Origin: Aphelenchoides besseyi
Taxonomy: Eukaryota; Nematoda; Chromadorea; Rhabditida; Aphelenchoididae
Direction: 5' to 3'
Assembly (NCBI GenBank): GCA_024699855.1
Contig: JAMPIQ010000001.1
Location: forward strand, 17,422,001-17,486,000
DNA: 64,000 nucleotides
The notes beneath the pieces are model-generated. The model did no database searches. It was given only the letters and a program-made list of their open reading frames with translations, and had not been told where the DNA came from. A program made the position numbers and the translations under genes. Positions within the stretch are counted from its first letter, which is position 1. Every line of letters begins with the position of its first letter. Shown in pieces: positions 45,840-58,729 of this stretch.

Positions 45840-48211
45840 ATGGACCACGACCATCATCACGACGGTTGTTGTTCGAGTTGTTGTGTGGCGCCGCTCTTGG
45901 CCGTGATCACTTTGTTCGTCTTTCTCGTTAAATGGTTCGTTGGAATCGATGATATGGAAGCAATAAAACGAATTGTTGCCAATCTCAGAAGCCGAAATGG
46001 TCAACATTGGATGTCGAATTTGTTCCAAGTATGCTGTTCTGTTCACTACTTTTGAGCATTTGCAGTTTAGGTCGATGAAAAGAGCAAACGAAATGGTGGA
46101 GAGCTGGTGGCTTCGGTTCTTAAGGTACCTTTTATTTTCATGCCATTGAGTTTTGTTCGATTTTAGGCTCATGACGTTACTCACATTTTCACCTTATGTG
46201 GCGGTCATATTTCGCCGATTTTGGTCGGATGTGAGAATTTGGGAATTAAAATCGTTGATACACGACATGAAGTTAATGCGGTTTTTGCTGCTGATGCCGT
46301 CGCGCGTTTAACTCAACGAATTGGAGTTGTCGCAGTCACTGCTGGGCCAGGTAAAAGCATTCGGATCTGGATGGTTTTATTCGTTTAGGTTTGACTAACA
46401 CGATAACGGCAATCAAGAACGCCCAAATGGCCGAAAGTCCGCTTTTGCTACTTGGCGGAGCGGCACCGAGTCTTCTGAAGGGTCGAGGAGCATTGCAAGA
46501 CATCGATCAAGGAGTGTTGTTTCGACCGTTGTGCAAATTCACGGCTCGCGTTACAAAATTGCGCGATATTGTTCCAACTGTTCGACAAGCAATCAAAGAA
46601 GCTCAATCGGGAACACCGGGACCGGTTTTCATCGAACTGCCAATTGACGTTTTATATCCCTACGAGATTATAGTCAAAGAGATGGGATTTGTACCGAATG
46701 CAAAGGGATTTAAGGTTCATATTTGAGTCTTGTGTTTAACTGTTGCTGCTTCTTAGAAGCTCTTGAATGCTTATCTCTTCACTTATGTGTCTCGTCAGTT
46801 TGGTGGAGCGTGGATCGAACGTGACATAACACCACTTCCTGTTGACGTTCCATTGCCGTCGGATAATGATTTGAACACCGCCGCTGAGATTGTTGCTCAT
46901 GCCAAAAAGCCGTTGCTGTTACTGGGTTCCCAAGCCGTTCTGCCACCAGTTTCACCAAACGAGTTGAGGAAAGTTGTTAATGTAAGAAATGAACGTTATT
47001 TACCAGGCAACTGAAGTGGTTTAGGATTTGGGAATTCCGGCTTATTTGGGCGGAATGTGTCGTGGACTTTTGGGCGCTGATTCGCCCGTTCAACTGCGAC
47101 AGAATCGAAAAGATGCGTTGAGAGAAGCTGATGTGATTATTTTGGCTGGTTAGTTAAATTCTTGATTTGATCAGTGAATCTGTTGTTCAGGAACAGTTTG
47201 TGATTTCCGATTGGGGTATGGAAAAGCCCTTTCGAGTCGTGCCAAGATCATTTCGATCAACCGAAACGCTTCACAAATGAAGAAGGTTTGAATGTGGACT
47301 ACAAACGGAAGTCAAACTTTCGATTTAGAACGAGGGATTCTTTTGGAAATCGACACTAAACATTCAAAAGGATGTTGCATCAACGTTGATTGGAATCCAA
47401 GAAAAACTTGAAGGAAAACAATGGAAAGCGCCAACCGAGTTGCTGAAGTCGTTGAAGGAACGGGAAGTGGCAAAAGAAGAGAGTAACGCGAAGAAGGCGA
47501 GTGAACGGCTGTTGGAAGGAAAGTTGAATCCGTTAGATTTACTCAGCCGTTTGGATAAGGTAATCACTTCAACTTTTATTTTGGTTGAGATGACTTCAGA
47601 TTCTTCCCGATGATGCGATTCTTGTTGCTGATGGCGGCGATTTTGTTGGATCGGCTGCGTATATCGTGAAGCCACGTGGTCCATTGCAATGGCTAGATCC
47701 CGGCGCATTCGGAACGTTGGGAGTTGGCGGTGGTTTTGCGTTGGGTGCAAAGAGCGTTTACCCAAATCGTCCGGTTGTTATCATCTACGGCGATGGATCT
47801 TCGGGGTTTGTTTGGAGGGAATTCGAGTTTGAGTTTTTGAGTTTCAGTTATTCACTAATGGAGTTTGACACGTTCGTTCGACACAAATTGCCGGTTGTTG
47901 CTTTGATTGGAAATGACGCGTGTTGGTCACAAATTGCACGAGATCAAGTTCCGTGGTTCAACTCGGCCATTGGCTGTGAATTGGCGGTTAGTTTGTCATT
48001 TCAACTCATTGAATGTTGATTTTAGCATACAAGCTACGAACGTGTTGGCGAAGCATTGGGAGCACGTGGTGTTTTGCTTTCAAGCGACAATTTGGACAAA
48101 ATGGACGACGAGCTTCGGGAGTCCATTGAACGTGGACGCAAGGGCGAATCAACGGTCATCAACGCGATCATCGGAAAGACGGATTTCAGAGCCGGAAGTA
48201 TAAGTGTTTGA
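45840..48211 (+). CDS. ILVBL: 2-hydroxyacyl-CoA lyase 2 / ac etolactate-synthase-like membrane TPP enzyme (ILVBL orthologue)
   Basis: Start at ATG 45840 ([11 protein letters not shown]), directly after an acceptor. A single N-terminal membrane anchor ([15 protein letters not shown]) matches the ER-membrane form of this family. Then the TPP-enzyme N-domain: [32 protein letters not shown] (catalytic Glu), [47 protein letters not shown]. The central domain has [15 protein letters not shown] and [13 protein letters not shown]. The C-domain carries [31 protein letters not shown], the TPP/Mg motif GDGSSG...N, and [20 protein letters not shown], ending [11 protein letters not shown]. The mammalian enzyme cleaves 2-hydroxy long-chain acyl-CoAs in alpha-oxidation. 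Introns 40-60 bp; complete. Confidence 0.93.
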
Positions 48212-48590
48212 ACACTTTCTTCTTGTTTCATGAGTTGTATGCTGGTTAATTAGCTTGCCATTTCACTTCTAATAAACACAATTAGAGATCTTCGATTTGG
48301 AACTTTCCAACTAGCACACTTCTTATCGGTTAAATTCCAACAAAAACTTTTCAATCGAACATCTTCATTTCATTCTTGACTTTTAGAAAAGTTACGGTTC
48401 GTTTGCTGATCTTCCTCAAAGTGTTCGGTGTCGTTTCTGTTTATTTGATTCAAAAAAATAATCGAAAAAAGTGTAATCGAACTATTTATGACATGTAAAT
48501 GACAAGATTATGCAAACGAAAGTGAAAAACCGGTTGGAATTGAACATGAAAGAGAAATAGGAAGTAATATGAGTACAGGGTTTGTGCCAT

Positions 48591-50766
48591 CTAACCACGA
48601 TAGTAGTCGGCAAGAACTTTCCACGCATTCGGTGCCATGAATCCTTCCGGTGGTTCTTCGCCGGATTTCGCTAGTCCACGCATTTTGGTGCCACTGATGA
48701 AAAGAAAGTCGTCTTTTCGTTTCTCATCGAAGAATCCCATTTTGCGAGCGACTTTGTCGTAGGCGGCCACACGGAAAGGAATGATTTGTAGATTCGGCAA
48801 ACCGGGAGCCATTGAGAGAACCTAAACATTCGCATGAACAGTCATAAGGAAATCATTTCAACCCACTTTTGCTCCATGTGTCGGATCGTAAAGATAGTCG
48901 TTGGTGTCGGGATTCGCGATTCCGGCTGGATCTCGGCCCACAATGTACGCGTTCACACCAGCGGCACGACGCGCTCGAGCGTGCCATTGAACTTCGGTTG
49001 GACCGGCGTAGAGCATCGGTGGTGGAAAGATGGCGAGCACCGTCCAATCGGGATCCAGAACTCCTTCGGCCAAAACTGCTTCGTGTTGTTCTATGCGAAC
49101 AGGAAGCGGGACGTCGTCGTCTTTAGTCCAACCACCGAGCGGATGTAGCAAAAGCACGGGATTGCGGTGTCCTTCGTTGAGAAGTCGTTCGCGAGTCTCA
49201 CGCATCAGCAGAGCGTGACCGTTGTGGATCGGATTGCGAAGTTGAAAAGCGAAAACCGTATCGCAGCCGATCTTCTTGAATTCTTTGCGAAGCTCCAACG
49301 GTGTTTTGCGGTACTTGTCCAATCCGTCGTTGTAGACGATTCGCTCCAAAACCTCCAAGTCACCACCGATCAACCAATCACCACTGTCGATGATCTTCTT
49401 CACGTACGGATGACGAGGATCGGCGGTTCCGAATTGACGGTTCGCTCGTTCGATTTTGCGATGTGGAAAGATTTCGTGGTTGCTGAGAACGGCAACCAAT
49501 TTACCGTCGTAGATGAGTCGAATGTTCTTCGCGTCGTCACATTGCCCCTTCTGTTTGTCGTCAATGGGCAAGACGATAGCAATTGATTGGTTCATTGAGT
49601 TGAGCATCGGATAGTCGTCCTGTTCGGGAGTGCATCCATTCGATGCCGATTCGCCGAACTCGCTCGTCCATTTGTGCTTCAGGTCGAAAAGTTGGCCGAA
49701 GTGAAGTGCTTGAAGGTATTGGCGTTCACGCATGAATCCATTTAACGGCGAAGCCCAACCTTCTGCCAAAACCTACAAATGGAAATGATTAGTCGTATGC
49801 AAATGTTTTCGTGCGACTACCTGAAGCCATTGGAGATCGACGATCGTAAGCTCGATTTCCGGTGCGCCTTCCGAATTAGCGATCACTTCCGCACGTTTCT
49901 GTTCGTCAGTCACAAACAGCTCACGCACGGGCGGCCCGCAGAGTTGATGCATGGCTTCGGCGGGAAGAACCTTCTTTTTATACAAGAACTGAAGAACTTT
50001 CTGGACGCAATGAGTTTCGCTTTCTTGTCCGGCATTGAGCACAAGGTCCGGGTTGTCGGGTGCTTCGTAAACGCTGTCGATTCCAGTGAAACCAATTAAT
50101 TCGCCGGAACGCGCTTTTTTGTACAATTCTAAAAAGCAAAGTCGATTATTGATGACCAACACATCAAAGGGCACTTACTTTTCGGATCACGTGCCTCACA
50201 AACGTCCAACGGTGTGCTTACGTAGATCTCAAAAAAGTCCAGACCATCCTAAACAATTGGAGTTTAACTGATGATCTTACTCTTTTTGTTACCTTCTCGT
50301 GAATTCGTCGAGCCTCATCACGATCTTCGCGGAATGGCGAGATGAAAGATGCCAAAGTCACGATTCCCATGTCAGCGAACAACTTGGAGACTTCGGCGAC
50401 ACGACGAATGTTCTCGGTTCGTTCGCCCTCCGAGAAGCCGAGATTCTTGCACAGTCCATGACGAACGTTATCACCGTCGAGACCGTAGGCCGGAATGCCG
50501 AGTTTGATGAGGGTCTTCTCCAACGCAAAGGAAATAGTCGTCTTGCCGGCACCCGAGAGCCCAGTTAACCAGATGGTACAACCGCGAAATCCGGGATATT
50601 TTCCCAACGAAGCGGTGCGCTCTTCACGTCCGACTTTGTGTTGTTGGAATGTGACGTTAGTGGCATGACTGAACGATGACTGAAAACAATCAAAGTAAGA
50701 CACAAGGTTGTCGGCGTTCAAGCTCACGTTCATAAGCAGCGAGTTGTTGATGTACAGTTTGGACAT
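48591..50766 (-). CDS. PAPSS: Bifunctional 3'-phosphoadenosine 5'-phosphosulfate (PAPS) synthetase
   Basis: Start ATG 50766 ([11 protein letters not shown]). N-terminal APS kinase: [31 protein letters not shown] (P-loop), [51 protein letters not shown]-terminal ATP sulfurylase: [51 protein letters not shown] (HNGH nucleotidyl-transfer motif), [58 protein letters not shown], ending VLADYYRG at 48591-48593. The fused order kinase then sulfurylase is that of animals (C. elegans PPS-1). The enzyme makes PAPS, the sulfate donor for proteoglycan and small-molecule sulfation. Confidence 0.95.
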
Positions 50767-51930
50767 TGCGGTATTAGGGAGCTTGGTACAAGCCGGATCG
50801 CTAACTTATGAACTGAAACAAATAGAATGATTAGAAAATTCAAACGGTTTGAAATAAATAGCGACGGCTATTACACGTGGACGATGAATGACGAACCGAT
50901 TAAGCGGATTAGAAGATTCAAATTCGCTTTCATGTTAACGAGAATCAAAGTCGACAGGTGAACCACGTTGGAAAACGGAATTGACGACAATAATCCGCCT
51001 CCGATGAAGAACCGTGTTCAAGCACAACCGCCCTCTCACACGATTGAGAGAGTACACTGCGAAAAACAACAACGGCAACCTTAGACCCGATGCTTTCGAT
51101 GCGAGATTATCAGGCTGAAGGTGATTGGAGGGCGCAAAATTCGAACCACCTATTTCGCTTTTATGCAACGAAGTTAGGGGTCTGGAAAGGTCGAAACGAT
51201 TGGATTAAACGTTAAATCGAATGAACTGCGTGGGCATCAGCCAGAAGTGAATTGGAGACCCTACGTATTCGTATAATTGGATTCGTAAGTGAAAGATCGG
51301 GCAAACTGAGTTAGTCTATTGGAAAGCGGTAAACAAACCCACGATTCCAGTCATCAACTTTGACGTCTGAAGACAATCAAATTGACTGAATAAGTTGGGA
51401 AGTCAATCCGGTTGTTTATGTTCAACAACAGGATCGCCACCACCACCCCCTTACAAGATAAGAATCGTAGGTTGCCAAATGGTCACAATTCAACTAAAAC
51501 CAATTAGCCGAAAAGAATGTAAAATTGAAACTCACGCATCTTCGTCGACGACTGATCTTCAACGAAAACCGGAATTTGCACGGGAATCCACGAAAAACCG
51601 GGAGCGAAGAGAAACACCAATTTGGGTGGGGATTCGCGTTGATGGACAGGCGATTTTTATCAGAAAGACGGCGAGTTGCAAAAACAAACTGATTGACGTT
51701 TTGAATTTGAAAACAATTCGCCGATAATTGGAAATCAACGTCGTAAAAATGGGCGCCAATAACTCAAGACCACACGTCGAAAATCCATAACCCGCAAATA
51801 GCCAACACGGAACAAATGACCAGTTAAAGGTCTTGGACGGTGAGATGGAAACATGTTTATGTAGTCAGCTATGCTGAGCAGTGTGTACAAAATGGAATTC
51901 AAATAAAAACTTTGAAATTGCAAATTCACA
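50767..51930. other. Intergenic, no supported gene
   Basis: About 1.1 kb. Contains a CACCACCACCCCC run near 51434 and short open frames without domains. Probably the PAPS synthetase promoter and the 3' flank of the next gene. Confidence 0.4.
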
Positions 51931-52970
51931 TTAAGAGGTTGTTCCGTCGTCATATTCGTGTTCCTCGAACTGACCGCTACTCGTATTCAACGCCGCATGA
52001 TCGGCCCAACGATCCACCCAATCGACGTTGTGAGCGAAAATAACGTCCGCTCTCTTTTCGTACTCCGTTTCGATTTGAAGTTGTTTGGTTCGTGAACGAG
52101 TCATTCGACCTTCGTAGACCTAGAGAAGACGATAGTGAAAGAATATGGAAGTTGAGTGCTTGCCGGGTAAGTTTGATTGAATGTGCGCTTTCGTGGTTGC
52201 AACGGTACGGTACACGGCTCATCGATCTCGTGACTCTCAGCAATGGACTCTAAATGAAAAGATAAAAATTCAATTCAAATTATGAGCTTACGACTAAACA
52301 TTGGCATCTGAGTGGGTTGGCATTCGAAAGCCGACGGATACAGCGGTTGGAGAGCGAGTTGTTGTTTCGGTTCATCCTTGACGATTCGTTGAACTTTCGC
52401 TGGTGGTTGAACGTTCTCGAGTTCGGCTGCCGTTTTCTGAAAGCCAATCAAATAAACGGAAACGAAGACTTACAATCTCTGGCTTCTTTGATGCCTTGAG
52501 GAACACCTTGTAAATCTAAACAATAGAAATGGGAATTACAATGTTGAATGGAAACCTACGTCGTTCAATTTCTCAACTCGATTCAACATCTTCGGATCTT
52601 TTTGTTGCTCGTCCACGGCCGGAGCCGAAATAATCGCACCACCGAACTCGTCCAACGTGTGATGAGCGAACTGTTTCTTTGCCGCGTTGATTAACGACTG
52701 GTCGTTCTCAATGGTGCACAAATTTTCGTCGAATACCATCTGAAAGATGAATACAAGACATAAATCAAAAGGACTTACTTCTTCGGTTTCAAGATCGAAG
52801 ACCAGTCCCGAGGATTGACCGCAATATTTCTGCTCGATTTGACTGATGTTGAACTCGAAACGTTTGCTGATGTTGGCCATGATGTTTTTCATATGCTCGG
52901 GAATCGATGGCTCCATCTGCGTTTTTGGTTTGACTTGGGTCTTTGCTCTTCCACGCAGTCGGGGTGCCAT
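51931..52970 (-). CDS. Uncharacterised, probably nuclear protein
   Basis: ATG 52970 (MAPRLRGRAKTQVKPK) begins a basic N-terminus, then HMKNIMANISKRFEFNISQI, GLVFDLETEE/MVFDENLCTI, DEFGGAIISAPAVDEQQKD, IYKVFLKASKKPEI, VQPPAKVQRIVKDEPK, and a last exon YEGRMTRSRTKQLQIETEYE to an acidic end HEYDDGTTS with TAA at 51931-51933. About seven exons. The last intron uses a GC donor (ACTTACCCG/gcaagc, acceptor TTCTCTAG). The lysine-flanked segment KIVKDEP could be a SUMO site. Family not recognised. Confidence 0.55.
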
Positions 52971-53360
52971 TTCGGAGCTGAAGATCAAAACAAAAAGTTT
53001 ACGATTAGAACGCAACCCAAATCGTGAGTGTTAACACTAAAACGAAGAGTCGAACTGATTGTTAGACAGCAAAAGGTCTTGAGGCTTGTAAGAAAAACTT
53101 CAAAAGCTGAACTATCTCGCGACTATTAACGAGTTAGTTCTGGTCGCAGTCGATGTTACAGAAACTTTTGTCGTCAAACACCGACAGATAAGCAAAACAA
53201 ATTGCTAGGCGTCGGAGCTTCGGATTTCAACGAATAAGCAGAATCGAAAATTTTGCCGCTCGTAAGTCTTGAAGCGAAGTCTGCACTTGTGGCCAATCGA
53301 CTTACTTGACTTTGTTAGAAGCATTGAAGAGCTTAGGATTCTTAGCGAAATAGTACGGTT
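52971..53360. other. Divergent intergenic spacer
   Basis: No gene seen; it lies between two genes pointing away from each other and probably holds both promoters. Confidence 0.4.
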
Positions 53361-54118
53361 ATGTTGGAAATTAGAAAAATCGATGGAGCGCACCATGAAG
53401 ACAAACGGAATCCAATTACTCCCTATAAGGTAAGATCCATGTCTTTGCTTTGGTTTATTTGAGTTTTAGACGAGTTTGTACATTGTGTTGATTTCGGTCG
53501 AGAAGCAGATTCAAGTACAGGAATCAACAAATGCGATGAAGAACGAGCGTCGCTCCTACGTTTCTTTGTGCCTGTGGACGTTGATCAATATGCCATTCGT
53601 TTCGCTCCCATCTCTCAAGTGCTATGTCTACAAGTTCTTGAATTCCGATGGTCTGTTCAAGAGTTTCATTTTAACGTGAGTTTTCGCATTCGTTTGATAC
53701 GATTGTTGAAGATTTCAGGCTTCAGAATTACGAGAAAAGAGAAATGGTGCCGAATGCCGAGAGTTTGCTGTTCACTCAAAACACGATCAGCAACTTTGTG
53801 CGACCACTTTCGCTTCTCGGCTTTTTCGTGCGAACTGTGAGTTTCGTTTGTTTTCGTTGATTGTTTGTGGTTTCAGTACGATGCCGAGTACTCACTTATG
53901 ACAACGAACGAGCTTTTCAAACAGCGACGGCTATGGTGCGAGTATTTGAAGCAGTCGGCGACTGACGAGGAGTTGGATCGACTATCAACCCAATGGCGGT
54001 TCGATTTACGTGAGGTTCTTCAACAAGTCGACAAGGCCGAGAACGAGATACGTCAGGAATCGCGGCTACGAGTGCCTCTAAAACCGAAACACCACGATCC
54101 GCTAATTGAGTTCTTTTA
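53361..54118 (+). CDS. Uncharacterised protein whose last exon lies in arm B
   Basis: ATG 53361 (MLEIRKIDGAHHEDKRN), then exons TSLYIVLISVEKQIQVQEST, LCLWTLINMPFVSLPSL, LQNYEKREMVPNAES / LLFTQNTISNFVRPLSLL, and the final exon YDAEYSLMTTNELFKQRRLW...LKPKHHDPLIEFF ending at 54116-54118. All junctions keep one frame: GTAAGATCC...GTTTTAG, GTGAGTTTTC...GATTTCAG, GTGAGTTTCG...GGTTTCAG. The repeat arm begins at 53860, inside the last intron. An intact gene here and an orphan exon in arm A suggest that arm B holds the source sequence. One to two membrane segments are likely; family not recognised. Confidence 0.6.
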
Positions 54119-54152
54119 ATTGATTCTTTTCGGCAATAAACTTTTAGGGTTT

Positions 54153-55665
54153 CTATAATTCAGTTGAGTTCTCTCTCAACGGTTCCAATTGGTGTTGTTT
54201 GAGTATGTGCTGGAACCGTGAATCCGAACATCGTAGCGATGCGTTTGTCCATGTGTTCGGAAGGTTGAACGGATTCAGAAGGTCGCTACGTGCACTCATT
54301 CTCTTTCCCAATTGAGTTTTGCCGAGCTGCAATCTTCGTTGCTTGAGTGTCGATGGGAAGAAAGCGATTACCGTTGGAAATTTGCGGAAGAAAATAACCC
54401 AACACTTGCGACGGAAGTGAACTGAACTGGCGCAGAACAAAATAAAATTGCACGCTTTGCCGGCGATCACAAGTCCATTGCAAATCGACTAAACTTCAAA
54501 TCTTGTATCTGTGAGCATCTGTGATCACCATTGCGTTGTAGATGAACAGACTACTCGACGAGTAACCTATCAGGAGTTCCCAAACACTAATCACCGCCGA
54601 TGGTCCTTGAGTGATTGCGAAACAAGAGGCAATGGCTACCACCGTTCTTGTAACCCTCCGTCTTTGCGCCTTAAAACAAGAACTGAGAAACAGAATCATA
54701 GAAGACGCTCACTTGTTGTCGATTAACCGAACGACGTGTTGACGAATTTACTTTGTTGAGCACAATCATATCCGTTTGTTGTAGCTCTCGAATCAACAAA
54801 AGAGTGAGAATCGCAACGGCGGCTATTGGAACGAAAACGATCTGAAGACGTGGAAACTAAATGGAAGAAACTTACGAAAATTGCATTTCCAATCGTGCTT
54901 GTTCGAATGTACAATCGTCGGAGATTTGACACCGAAGTTTCATTGTTGCCCCAAATCTTCGGATGCTGAACACCGCCGGCGGAGTAGCAGAAGACTTGAA
55001 GTTGAGTGTGATTGCAGAAGTAAACCAATTCGCAATCGTATTCGACAAAACGATAGGCTACCGCGAATACTAAAACTTACGGATTAGCTTCAATTTAGTC
55101 CTCTTACATGTGATAGCGAAAATAGTTGTCAGTGCAATAAAACGTCTTCTGATCGTCCAGTAGCTCCGTGCCCTTAGTGGTTGGCGAACAACCTCGAATC
55201 GTTCAATTGTGACAGCTAATATCAACCTGAGAGACGTTCGTTATCGCAAATCGAAATGCTTTTCACCAACCAAATAGCACTCGCAGAAACCCAATTTGCC
55301 AGAGCACTCAGATCCTGACGATAAAGTAGATAGTAGTAACGAAAAGTTGGATGATTTCCAATGAGTTCGAATGAGACCAATGAGTGTGGAAGCATGAGAA
55401 AGAAGAAGCAAATGTCCGAAAAGCTAACAGCAGCTAACTGTAAAGAATGAATGAAACCTGGGAAGATGAAACCAACCAGATCGTTAGCTCGATTGCGCAT
55501 ATCATTTGAACACAAAACAAACAGGTTGACCAAATTACCAACAGTTCCCAACGCAAACAACGGCGGAAATAGCCAACGGAAAAGGATGTGATCAACTTCA
55601 ATACTTGTCAATCGTAGAGAGCGATCGGATAGACACCGTGACGAATTGAACAAAACCAACATCAT
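54153..55665 (-). CDS. Rhodopsin-family GPCR, FMRFamide/myosuppressin-receptor-like (intact copy, arm B)
   Basis: ATG 55665 (MMLVLFNSSRCLSDRS). Helix 1: FPPLFALGTVGNLVNLFVLC (with the conserved N); MRNRANDL; helix 2: AVSFSDICFFFLMLPHSLVS; NHPTFRYYYLL; helix 3: ALANWVSASAIW/LILAVTIER, where ERF replaces DRY; helix 4 region RRRFIALTTIFAIT; a loop with N-glycosylation sites; helix 5: GNAIFIVFVPIAAVAILTLL; basic loop; helix 6: VVAIASCFAITQGPSAVISV; helix 7: SICNGLVIAGKACNFILFCA in place of the usual NPxxY; tail HFRRKCWVIFFRKF. The seven exons have canonical splice sites. Peptide GPCRs of this type are expanded in nematodes. The ligand is unknown. It ends at 54153-54155. Confidence 0.82.
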
Positions 55666-56104
55666 TAGTTCAATTTGTGTTCTAGTTTTGATACATGGCC
55701 AAAAAGTTGAAGTGGAAATCACACGATCGAGTTCGCCAAAACTCGTGCTTCTGCAACCCAAATGCAAATGAGCACCAATCTCTAATCCTTTCGGTTTTGA
55801 CACCTCCGCATATTGCAAAGAACGTTTGTTTTTAATGCAAACAAAAAAGAAAGGGACTCGTTGTTGATGTTACATGCCCAACATTTATTTGACATCTTCA
55901 AGTGGTAGTTAATAGTACGAACGACGTTGTATTTAAGAACAAAATGTACCAACTCGCTATGTATTTCTCTCTTTTCATCGGTTTTGCTCATGACAGGAAC
56001 AATTTGCAGTTTTTCAAATTCCACGTTTTCAACCAACAAATACGATTAGCATGTTTGTAATTGTTTTTACTTCTGTCAAAGCAATTACAAAAGGGAAAAG
56101 GGTT

Positions 56105-56464
56105 TCAGGCCGAAGATTGTGCTTGTCGTAGCTGTTGGGAGGCTCGAATGATTCCAGCGTAGATCTCAAATGAACTCTTTTTGTTCAAGTTCACATCTAA
56201 ACGACTTCTGACCATTCAATTTCCTTCGTTTAATGCTGCCTGAAAACTTAACACAGGATAAAGATGAATAGCCGCAACAGACCTCAACCAATTCTTGCTC
56301 CCGTCTGAGACCATTTAAAGCTGTTTCCATTGCTTCAATTAGATTGCTCAAATGAGTTGTAATTTTACGTGCTGATTTGCGTATCGCTTCTTGCGGCTTA
56401 GCATCCGCTTCTTGCATGTAAATGTCTTCCTCTTGGCTTTCTAATGGCTTAGCATTCTTCTGAA
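56105..56464 (-). pseudogene. Second interrupted gene fragment in arm B
   Basis: Mirror of 38631-38990, including the same in-frame TGA after AALNEGN, so the stop predates the duplication or has been homogenised between the arms. Confidence 0.45.
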
Positions 56465-56749
56465 CTGAAACCAAATTTCACTTGATATTTCTGTTTGAAT
56501 GAGCACCATAAGAGTTGATTTCGCTTGACAAACACGCTTTTCCAGACATTTAGATAAGGTTTTATGTTTTGTTTACTAAACTACGGCATTTCCAAAATGC
56601 TTTAGACCCAAATTAATTGAAGGGAATAGTGATTGTAATTCTGTGCGCTACTAGGAAATCTGTGATCAACGTTGCGAAATAACTTTTGTTAAGAATGCCT
56701 TCAATGCAAGCAGTTTCTTGCTATTTCAGTTTAGATGTAAGATTTGAAC

Positions 56750-57829
56750 TTACCTGTGCTTGTGCTTTCTTTCGCGATTTCAAGCTCTTTGAAATAGGCA
56801 TCAAATCGACCATCGTAGAATGGAGACGGAAGACGTAGGTCCTCATATACTTTTCGTTGTTCTTCTGACAACACTGAAGCGATGCTTTCCAGATACTTGA
56901 GATATCCAGCATGTGAACTAGGACCAACAACAGTGACGAGCATTTTGCCACTCCCTGATACAACTCGTGTAGCTTAAATAAGAAAAGTTTAAAAAACATG
57001 CTAGCATCTTACCCGACAAAAGTTTTGAGTCGTGTTCTGGTGACTTTGGAACGAATTCGTCCATAGACGGCATATCGATGAACGACATATCGACGATTAC
57101 TAGGTTTTTTGATTCGATGAGAATCCCGTCTGCAGGAATTAAATCGCCTAAATTGAACAGCACCAGGTAATCAAATTACTCAAGACGTCCACCTTCTTTG
57201 ATGAGTGCAATGTCACCGACCACCAATTCATCAACGTACACTTGGATTTGAATTCCATCGCGAATAATCGGGCAATGGGGTTTGGGTTCCAAGTTGCAAT
57301 GTAGTTCACGCAATTGTTGTTGCTTTTGGTAAGTTTTGTATGCTTTAACCAAAGCAATAACTAAAAGGCCAACCAGAAGCACTGCGCTTCCCATCCAACG
57401 CGTGTCCGCTTCTAAATCGTCTTCAACTGCTAAAATGGTGGATGTAGTTCCAGCGAACAATTCAACTCACCATCACTGAACCATTTGAAAACAAAGAAAA
57501 ATAGCGATACCATGGCAATAACTAGGAGAAGAAATAACTTTAAATTCTTAAATTAGCAAAATAATACTAAATAATGATTGAAATGTGCTTACTTTTAATT
57601 CGTCAAACACCAATTCAAAGAAGCTTGTTGAAGGACGAGTGGGCATTTTATTGAAACCAAACTCATCTCTTCGATTATCCAGTTCTCTTCAACTGTTGCG
57701 TATGCCTTTGACTGGATCGGTTTTCAATAAGCGACAGGGTCCTTCGATACCGCCGTAGTTGCTGTCAATAAACTCGGCTATTGTTGTCTCTCGGTGTTTG
57801 CATGATGGTCATGATTTGTTCGCGTGAAA
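56750..57829 (-). pseudogene. Broken PMCA-type Ca2+ ATPase fragment (arm B)
   Basis: Mirror of 37262-38344 with the same internal TGA. It also carries an extra A (GCAAACACC instead of GCAACACC, at about 57797-57799) that shifts the frame just after the IMQ of the N-terminal motif, lacks a 3-bp AAC near 57036, and has T6 instead of T7 in one intron. Confidence 0.75.
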
Positions 57830-58729
57830 AGCAAAATAGATGGAATGGCATAGCGGCGATGGACTTCAAGTTGTGAACCTTAACTGGAAGTAGCAATCTG
57901 AAACTTTCGAATAAATTCCTTCTTAGCACAAAATCTATTTGTGCATATAAGACCATTGGTTTTTGTTCCTCACCACAAAAACTGTGGGCAAGAATCAGAA
58001 CTTAAAATTTATCCTTACAAGCTGTAGATGCTCACTAAACCATCATACGAATTTTGTTTCAAATCTCGTTCATCCACATATCAACGTCTTCTTGTTTGTG
58101 GGAGAGGACTACTGACTAAATCAATTGAAAACCTAATTCCATTTTGTATTCACTACTTGAAATCTTTGTCTAGAACGTTTGCCGACTTCAGGAACAAACT
58201 GAAAACATTTAATGGTCAATTGGAACTACGAGCTGGGCCAAGACTTTGTCCCAATGTCATTTGTCACCTCATCTGAGCTTTTCAGCTGTGTGGCCCATAA
58301 AGTGCAGAGGGTACCGTCGACAAGACGGAACTCTTTTGAGGTTGCTCTCATGAACATTTGAGTGTTGGATTGTTCAGTTGCCATCAATTCGCTTAGCGGA
58401 AATTGAAACCGACAAAACTCTCGAGTTCGGATCCAGAGTTGAAGCCAGCAATCGAGTTTGTGTAAAGAGCTTTCGATTCCATTCAGAAGTGAACTTGTGC
58501 TGGAAAATCGTCGAGAGAGAGCTTTCGAATTGATTCTGTTGGACAAAGCCAATGGTTGTGCACGAATAGGAAGAAGTCAACTTGGACGAACTACACGTCA
58601 TTTCAGCTACCTCGTTGGAGCAGTTAACATTTCTAATTGAGATTCGCGTGAAAGAACGTAGTTTAACGATTTGGACTCACGAAGCGAACTAAGAAACTTT
58701 TGAATATAGCAGCTTGCTGCATATAGTTT

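Noticed and set aside
49167..49586. 139-codon plus-strand frame across PAPS synthetase
   Set aside because: Antisense shadow of the ATP sulfurylase domain on the minus strand.
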